Shown in pieces: positions 7,142 through 11,755 of a stretch of DNA of 11,755 nucleotides. Made by a program: the position numbers and the translations under genes. This DNA comes from an uncultured Opitutaceae bacterium. Its GTDB lineage: Bacteria > Verrucomicrobiota > Verrucomicrobiia > Opitutales > Opitutaceae. The notes under the pieces were generated by a model, which had not been told where the DNA came from, searched no databases, and worked only from the letters and a program-made list of their open reading frames with translations. Location: assembly GCA_903885525.1 (NCBI GenBank), contig CAISJA010000182.1:1-11755 (forward strand), in the 5' to 3' direction. Position 1 is the first letter of the stretch. Every line of letters begins with the position of its first letter.

Positions 7142-10123
7142 ATGCGCCTCCTGCTCCTCCATTCCTCGCCCCCGCATTCCCGGACATGGCCGCTGCTGGC
7201 TGACGAACAGATCGAATGCGGTCCGCGCCTGCTGGACCGGAATTTGCAGGGCCGGATTTTCAGCCTTCGGACCCCACCCGGGGACTACGATCTGGCTGCG
7301 GTGCTGGCCTCGCTTCCCACCGAACAACAGCCCGATGTCGTCGCCTGCCACGTGGATGGGCTGACTGATTCCTGGCCGGGAAACCTGGCTGCGATTCCGA
7401 AACCCCGACTACTCCTGGTCGGCGACACCCAACTCGCCGAAGGAGGGCTGCCCCGCGTCCTGGAGTACGCCCGGCGTGAGTCATTTGACCGCATCGTGCT
7501 CACTCAAGGGTGCCTCGATGAGGCGGTCTTTCACGCCTATGGTCTGACCAAGACCACCTGGCAACCCGGGCTCCTCTGCTCCGTTTACGACCCGTGGCTT
7601 CCCCTCGTCCGACAAACCGACCGTCAGCCACTGATCTTGGTGCCCACGCCGGCCTGGGCACCCGGGGATGATCCCGGGCAGGGAATCGAGACCCTGCACC
7701 GCTTGCGGCTGCCCCTCCGATACTGGACCGATCACGCCGAGAATCGGCTGGAACAGATGGGACGGGCCCTCTGCACCCTCGTGCCCGCCAGCCAGGGACA
7801 ATGGCCGGACCAACTCTTCGAAGCACTGGCGGCGGGGTCCTTTGTCGTGGCCACTGGGCTTGGTCCTGAGGCTGCGGCGCTTCAGGCATCCGCCCAGGGC
7901 GTGCCCTTTCTGGCCCTTGATAGTGCGGACGAACTGGGGGCGAAACTCGCCGACCTGCTGCTCAATCCAGCATCAGCCCGTCCACAGGCGCAGGCCGGTG
8001 CGGACTGGTACCAACGCCACCTCTCGCTTCCTGCCCGCCGCGCGGTTCTCGCCGCGTTGGCCGACCCAGCCTGGGAAGCGCCCGGACCCGTCCGCCCCAA
8101 CTCGATATGGTGCCGGCTGGATCCGACTACCTTGGCGCAGACTCTGGCCGCCTCCTCGATTGTCCAGACCCTGCTCAGACACGAGGCCATGCCGGCACTG
8201 GCACCGGCGAGGGAGCATCCAGACATCAGCCAGGCGCTCGCCGAACGCTTCCCGCGTCTCCAGCTTTCCCCGGAAGCCGCGTTGCGCTGGAATCCGGAGT
8301 CGCTGAACCTCGCCCTTGAGCCGCAAACCGCCGAGCTTTGCCGGCTGCGGACGGGAGCCTGGTCGGCGCTGCACGCCGGCAACTACCCGGTGGCACTCGA
8401 CACCGCCAACCAGTTGGCTGCGCTCCGCGCTGGCGCGCTCGACGGCATGTTGCTGCAAGCCGAGCTATCCGCCCTCGAGAAGAATACGGCGGGATATAAA
8501 AAATATTCCCAGCAGGCTCTTCGGCTCAATCCGTGCGACCCGCGCATTCAGCATTTCCTGGTTCGCGTGCGCAAAAGCAGTCTGGCCCAACCCCACTGGC
8601 AAGCGGAATTGGCCTGGCGCAGCGGTCTGGTGCCCGGAGGCAGCATGCCGGCACTGGCCGAACTGGCGGCAAAGCATCCCGACTGCACCTCCCTTCAACT
8701 GCTCCATGCCCAGCTTGCGAGTGTCGCCGGCGCGCGGGAACCTGCCCTCGAATCCTGGTATCGGGTGGCTCGATATCATCCGAATGAGGACGAACACTGG
8801 TTTCAGCTCGGCCTCGCCCTCTGGGAGGCGGGACGCCGGGCCGAGGCCGGCTTCTGCCTGCGACGCGCCACCGACCATTCCCCGCAAGTGGAGGCATACC
8901 AGTCTGCCTTCCGACTTGCCCTCCTCGCCGAGCCATCCATCCCCGTTTACGCCGGCAAGGAACGCAACTTGGTCTCGTCCAGTTGCGAAAATTGTCAAAA
9001 GCACGGGGCTGGGGTGCTCATCAAGCGCTTTTTCGGATCCCAGCTTGATGCCATCACGCTCAGGCCCGCGACATTTTATGGCGGCGTAGAGGAGGCTGGC
9101 GGCACTCATTTCTGCGTGCCCACGGAGGATTTGACGGACCGGGAACTGGAAGTTCGGCTCCGTCGACTCCTTGCGCCCTACCAGGTGCGGCGCATCATGC
9201 TGGTCCCTTTCACCCGCGATGAATGCATCCTCGCCCTTGCGGCCCACACGGTCACCGGGGCCAAGCTCTGCACCTATGTCATGGATGATCGCAACATCCT
9301 GATTGCCGGGCTGGAGGACACCCTGATCAAGGAATTGCTGCGCCGCTCCCAGCTGCGCCTCGCCATCTCTTCGGAACTGCAGATGGCGTACATGATGAAG
9401 TACAATTATGACTTTGAGGTCATGCCACCCATCGTTTTAAACCGGGCGGCCCAGCGGAGAAATCATTGGAACGCCAAGATTCGGCCCCCCACAAACGGGG
9501 CCCTGGTCGGCAGCATGTGGACAAATCAGCAACTGCAGCAATTGCTCCATTTTGTCGGTCATGCCGGCCTGACCCTGGACTGGTTCGGTCTGCCCCCGGC
9601 CCCGGAGTATTCAGCGCCGGGAATTAACGTCATGGGGCTCGTACCCGAACAGGTTCTGGCGGACCGCCTCACCGAATACCCGTTTGTGGTCGTGCCGAGC
9701 GGAACACTGAACGGCAGCGAGGACAACGAGTGGCTCACGAGGTTGAGTTTGCCCTCGCGGATCGTCTTTATCCTGCAGACCCAGACCCCCGTGCTGGTTC
9801 TCGGCAGCAAGCACACCTGCGCCGGCAGGCATGTCGCGCACCTTGGCATCGGACGGGTCGCCTCCTACCAGGACCCCCATGCCGCTCGCACCGTCCGCGA
9901 TTTCACCACCTACGAGAACCGCAGCCGGTGCATGACCAACGCGGCCCGGGCGGCCGATGACTTTGTGATGCCCGAGAGCGGCAGTTGGATTTGGCGCTCC
10001 TTGGACAGCGGCGTCGCCCAGCCCGCTCCTTTCCACGCCATGATGGGCCTCCGGCCCGAGCTGGAAGTCGTCTGGCCGCCAGAATCGGCCGGAATGATTC
10101 CGATCTCGCATACGCGCGCCTGA
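7142..10123 (+). CDS. Giant protein with two glycosyltransferase-like regions flanking TPRs
   Basis: The 993-residue product has three segments. Residues 1-310 look like a CgeB/GT4-type GT-B enzyme: a divergent N-terminal half (PDVVACHVDGL 64-74, KPRLLLVGD 87-95) and a donor-site-like LFEALAAGSFVVATGLGPEA (225-244). Residues about 395-600 contain TPR-like helices, such as AWSALHAGNYPVALDTANQL (406-425) and HWFQLGLALWEAGRRAEAGF (552-571). Residues about 610-980 form a second glycosyltransferase-like region: CENCQKHGAGVLIKRFFG (615-632), IMLVPFTRDECILALAAH (685-702), a conserved-looking YVMDDRNI (712-719), LRLAISSELQMAYMMKYNYD (738-757), and a late segment with VVVPSGTLNGSEDNEW (849-864). No membrane segment or signal peptide is visible. 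It starts 11 nt after the OGT-like gene. It could add two successive sugars, with the TPRs as scaffold or acceptor-binding module. Family placement of the N-terminal region is less certain than the C-terminal one. Confidence 0.65.
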   Translation: MRLLLLHSSPPHSRTWPLLADEQIECGPRLLDRNLQGRIFSLRTPPGDYDLAAVLASLPTEQQPDVVACHVDGLTDSWPGNLAAIPKPRLLLVGDTQLAEGGLPRVLEYARRESFDRIVLTQGCLDEAVFHAYGLTKTTWQPGLLCSVYDPWLPLVRQTDRQPLILVPTPAWAPGDDPGQGIETLHRLRLPLRYWTDHAENRLEQMGRALCTLVPASQGQWPDQLFEALAAGSFVVATGLGPEAAALQASAQGVPFLALDSADELGAKLADLLLNPASARPQAQAGADWYQRHLSLPARRAVLAALADPAWEAPGPVRPNSIWCRLDPTTLAQTLAASSIVQTLLRHEAMPALAPAREHPDISQALAERFPRLQLSPEAALRWNPESLNLALEPQTAELCRLRTGAWSALHAGNYPVALDTANQLAALRAGALDGMLLQAELSALEKNTAGYKKYSQQALRLNPCDPRIQHFLVRVRKSSLAQPHWQAELAWRSGLVPGGSMPALAELAAKHPDCTSLQLLHAQLASVAGAREPALESWYRVARYHPNEDEHWFQLGLALWEAGRRAEAGFCLRRATDHSPQVEAYQSAFRLALLAEPSIPVYAGKERNLVSSSCENCQKHGAGVLIKRFFGSQLDAITLRPATFYGGVEEAGGTHFCVPTEDLTDRELEVRLRRLLAPYQVRRIMLVPFTRDECILALAAHTVTGAKLCTYVMDDRNILIAGLEDTLIKELLRRSQLRLAISSELQMAYMMKYNYDFEVMPPIVLNRAAQRRNHWNAKIRPPTNGALVGSMWTNQQLQQLLHFVGHAGLTLDWFGLPPAPEYSAPGINVMGLVPEQVLADRLTEYPFVVVPSGTLNGSEDNEWLTRLSLPSRIVFILQTQTPVLVLGSKHTCAGRHVAHLGIGRVASYQDPHAARTVRDFTTYENRSRCMTNAARAADDFVMPESGSWIWRSLDSGVAQPAPFHAMMGLRPELEVVWPPESAGMIPISHTRA

Positions 10124-10162
10124 CGGTAAACGCCGATTCCTTCCTGAAATCCTTTCCCCCGC

Positions 10163-11260
10163 TTGGAAACTTCGCCCCTTCTTCCGGATGCTTCAATCCC
10201 CTCCCCGCCTGGCCCGAAACGGCGTGTGCGGGTATGCTACTACAACACCTGGGCCAGCGAGCTTGAGCCGGTTCCGGCCTATCTGGCGCGGGTGCCTACG
10301 CTCGAAATAGCGGCCATGGTCAGCAATCCTCACGAGGCGAAACTGCTGCGGATGGGCCGGCTCGACTGCGACTGGTATGCCGAGAACGCCCGGTGCTTTG
10401 CCTCCCTGACCCAGCCGGGTATCGACTTCCTGCCCGCCTGGGTTTGCGGGCCCAAGCACCTGATCGATTTCGCCTCGGCCCCGCGCGAGCCGAGGGAGGA
10501 GCGCTGGCTCATCACGATGGGTCATCAACCCCAGTCCCTGCAGACGGTTGCGGGCAAGGTCTTCGGGCTGCTGGCCAAAGTTGGCATCCGCCACGTCTAC
10601 TATGCGTTCGATGAGGCGAGCCGGTGCATGCCTTGCTTCGGGGAAATCGCCCCCTACCTCGACCTCCTGATTCACGACGAATCCCCCCTCGACGAACCGG
10701 GCCGCGCCCGCCTCAAGCCCTCCTGCCGCACGATCCATCGGAGCTGGGTGGCCAATGTGGTGCCGTTCGCGCCCCCCTTTAACGAGAGCCCCGAGGAAAA
10801 GATCATGTTCCTCGGCTCGCCCCTCGGCCTGACCGAGCACCGGAAGCGGCAGATCGCGTTCCTGCAGGCTAGGTTCAAGGACCGGTTCCTCCCCAGCTAC
10901 GATCATTCGCCCGCGGAGCATTCACGCTTTCAGCTGAACCGCTTCAAGGTCGCGCTTTGCCCCGAAGGCCGGAAATTCACGACACCTGCCATGGCGAAGA
11001 CTCACACTGACCGCCCTTTCTGGTCCGGGTGCATCGGACTGGCGGTGGTGAGCGAGGACTCCAGGACCGGCGGGCGGCTGGAGGACTTGCACGCCCAGCA
11101 ACTGATCCTGCGCTACCCATACGGTGATCTCGCGGCTCTGGCGACGGCCTGTGAGCGCGCACTCGCGATGCCAAATGAGGAGCGCCGGCGGATCTACGAG
11201 CATTTTAATCGGCACGAGACCGTCGGAACCGTGGTGGCCGAGGCGATCGCGAGCGTGTAA
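10163..11260 (+). CDS. CgeB-like GT-B glycosyltransferase
   Basis: The product has up to 365 residues. The N-terminal half begins with a strand VRVCYYNTW (22-30) and continues with RWLITMGHQPQ (114-124) and HVYYAFDEASR (144-154). The second half has a strand IMFLGSPLG (214-222), RFKVALCPEGRKF (260-272), then HTDRPFWSGCIGLAVVSED (281-299) and LILRYPYGDL (314-323). That order (small hydrophobic strand, conserved W/G region, then a strand ending YxxGDL followed by helices) is typical of the donor half of CgeB/GT4-like enzymes. The only upstream start in frame is TTG 10163, after a stop at 10145; GTG 10226 is the alternative and would begin right at the first beta strand. A CxxC pair (C155, C158) is present. 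It is the last gene of the operon, 39 nt after the giant protein, and probably adds another sugar to the same glycan. Specificity is unknown. Confidence 0.6.
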   Translation: METSPLLPDASIPSPPGPKRRVRVCYYNTWASELEPVPAYLARVPTLEIAAMVSNPHEAKLLRMGRLDCDWYAENARCFASLTQPGIDFLPAWVCGPKHLIDFASAPREPREERWLITMGHQPQSLQTVAGKVFGLLAKVGIRHVYYAFDEASRCMPCFGEIAPYLDLLIHDESPLDEPGRARLKPSCRTIHRSWVANVVPFAPPFNESPEEKIMFLGSPLGLTEHRKRQIAFLQARFKDRFLPSYDHSPAEHSRFQLNRFKVALCPEGRKFTTPAMAKTHTDRPFWSGCIGLAVVSEDSRTGGRLEDLHAQQLILRYPYGDLAALATACERALAMPNEERRRIYEHFNRHETVGTVVAEAIASV

Positions 11261-11319
11261 CCGACCGCACGGATCCGTCCGGCTATGATCTGGTTCATTT
11301 TTGGAGCACCTCGTACCCG

Positions 11320-11686
11320 GATCAAACCTTGGCCCAGACGAAGGTGGATACCCCCGGGGTTCGGCCGCCGGCCCAATTCCGGTGCAGCAGTGCCGCGACC
11401 CCGCCTTCGACGACGAGGTCGCGATAGTTAAACACGGTTTTACAACTCACCCCAGCCACTTGGGCGATCTGCTCGGTCGTCAGTTCGTGCTGGGCAATCA
11501 GGCGCACCACCAGCAAGCGTTTCCGCGCCCAATCTTCCTGCGCTTGCTTCCATGCCTGCTCAACGGCGTTCACCACTTCTTCTCCCAACGGCGGTATTGT
11601 GCGCGCCATCCCTCAGCGAGAGCAGAAATTCGGGCCAATTAATGACTTGAGAGTGCCGGGTTCTGGATAGGTGGTTAGGTTTGATC
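11320..11686. repeat. Inverted 10-bp repeats bracketing the transposase remnant
   Basis: GATCAAACCT at 11320-11329 recurs in inverted orientation (AGGTTTGATC) at 11677-11686, enclosing the IS630-type fragment. The match does not extend to either side. It could mark the ends of a shrunken insertion element, but 10 bp is short and may be chance. Confidence 0.2.
11322..11609 (-). pseudogene. Truncated IS630-type transposase (N-terminal HTH part)
   Basis: The 95-residue reading frame carries the N-terminal DNA-binding region of IS630/Tc1-mariner-type transposases: ARKRLLVVRLIAQHELTTEQ (28-47), a helix-turn-helix IAQVAGVSCKTVFNYRDLVV (48-67) and the EGGVAALLHRNWAGGRTPG stretch (68-86) that leads into the second HTH. 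Family proteins are normally about 330-360 residues with a DDE catalytic domain. Here similarity stops after residue 85 or so (near 11355), the frame ends in STFVWAKV, and no DDE domain exists in any frame before the operon's last gene. The start is fixed by an in-frame stop immediately upstream (11613-11615). It is therefore a broken remnant lying convergent to the operon, and it marks a place where mobile DNA inserted and decayed. Confidence 0.75.
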
Positions 11687-11755
11687 AGGTGGGGCGGCGC
11701 GGCGTAATTCGGTCTGGCGGTCGGCGATCTGGACCGAGAGGTCGACACAGAGGTC
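11675..11755 (-). CDS. C-terminal end of an unidentified minus-strand gene (partial)
   Basis: The frame entering from the right edge is open for 26 codons and ends with TAA at 11675-11677. The peptide ends IADRQTELRRAAPPDQT and looks like a charged helical C-terminus. No family can be assigned from 26 residues. It lies in the same orientation as the transposase remnant, 65 nt before its start, so it may belong to the same mobile region. The stop codon directly abuts the right copy of the 10-bp inverted repeat. Being open by chance is possible. Confidence 0.35.
   Translation of the reverse strand, partial: DLCVDLSVQIADRQTELRRAAPPDQT

Noticed and set aside
8491..8510. AT-rich imperfect hairpin inside the giant gene
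   Set aside because: It encodes Lys- and Tyr-rich residues of a TPR helix in the correct frame; no promoter or gene boundary is nearby.
8465..9247. 260-residue open frame on the minus strand
   Set aside because: It is the complement of the TPR and C-terminal glycosyltransferase part of the giant protein and shows no family signature.
11269..11278. Perfect palindrome ACGGATCCGT after the last operon gene
   Set aside because: It is too short with no loop or T-tract to act as a terminator, and is expected by chance at this length.
11560..11748. 62-residue minus-strand open frame overlapping the transposase start
   Set aside because: It is out of frame with the transposase remnant and with the partial gene at the right edge, and its content is low-complexity Ser/Arg/Pro.
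1..11755. CRISPR arrays, tRNA or rRNA genes, riboswitches
   Set aside because: No spaced direct repeats, cloverleaf-like or rRNA-like sequence was seen, and the long inter-gene space needed is absent.

Overview
The window is a GC-rich bacterial surface- or protein-glycosylation locus. Eight genes on the + strand (366-11260) form one compact operon. The gaps are 29, -4 (an ATGA overlap), 11, 12, 15, 11 and 39 nt, and no promoter or terminator is visible between genes. An AT-rich stretch at about 214-300, containing a sigma70-like promoter candidate, lies in front of the operon. Start codons lack Shine-Dalgarno sequences and are preceded by C-rich, G-poor leaders. Together with the protein families this would fit a Verrucomicrobiota/Opitutaceae-like genome, but that assignment is a weak inference.

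Layout: 7-213 is an open stretch that reads like the C-terminal fragment of a protein with no usable start. At 366-2964 comes a three-gene sugar-activation cassette: a KdsD/GutQ-like SIS sugar-phosphate isomerase without CBS domains, a fusion of a sugar-1-phosphate nucleotidyltransferase with an aminoglycoside-phosphotransferase-type kinase, and a small capless HAD phosphatase. At 2976-4880 come a GT9-like (heptosyltransferase-fold) protein and a TylF-family methyltransferase with an extra N-terminal region. At 4896-11260 come three proteins of glycosyltransferase type: a diverged GT41/OGT-like enzyme with TPRs at its C-terminus, a 993-residue protein with two glycosyltransferase-like regions flanking TPRs, and a CgeB-like glycosyltransferase. 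The right edge (11320-11755) holds a minus-strand IS630-type transposase remnant and the last 26 codons of another minus-strand gene.

Working model (inference): isomerase, kinase/nucleotidyltransferase and phosphatase make an NDP-sugar by the logic of GDP-heptose synthesis (GmhA, HddA, GmhB, HddC) or of MupP/AmgK/MurU. The glycosyltransferases then build an oligosaccharide and the TylF-type enzyme O-methylates a sugar. No product shows an obvious membrane segment or signal peptide, and no flippase, polymerase or export gene is present. The steps encoded here therefore look cytoplasmic. Acceptor, sugar and export route cannot be read from this window.
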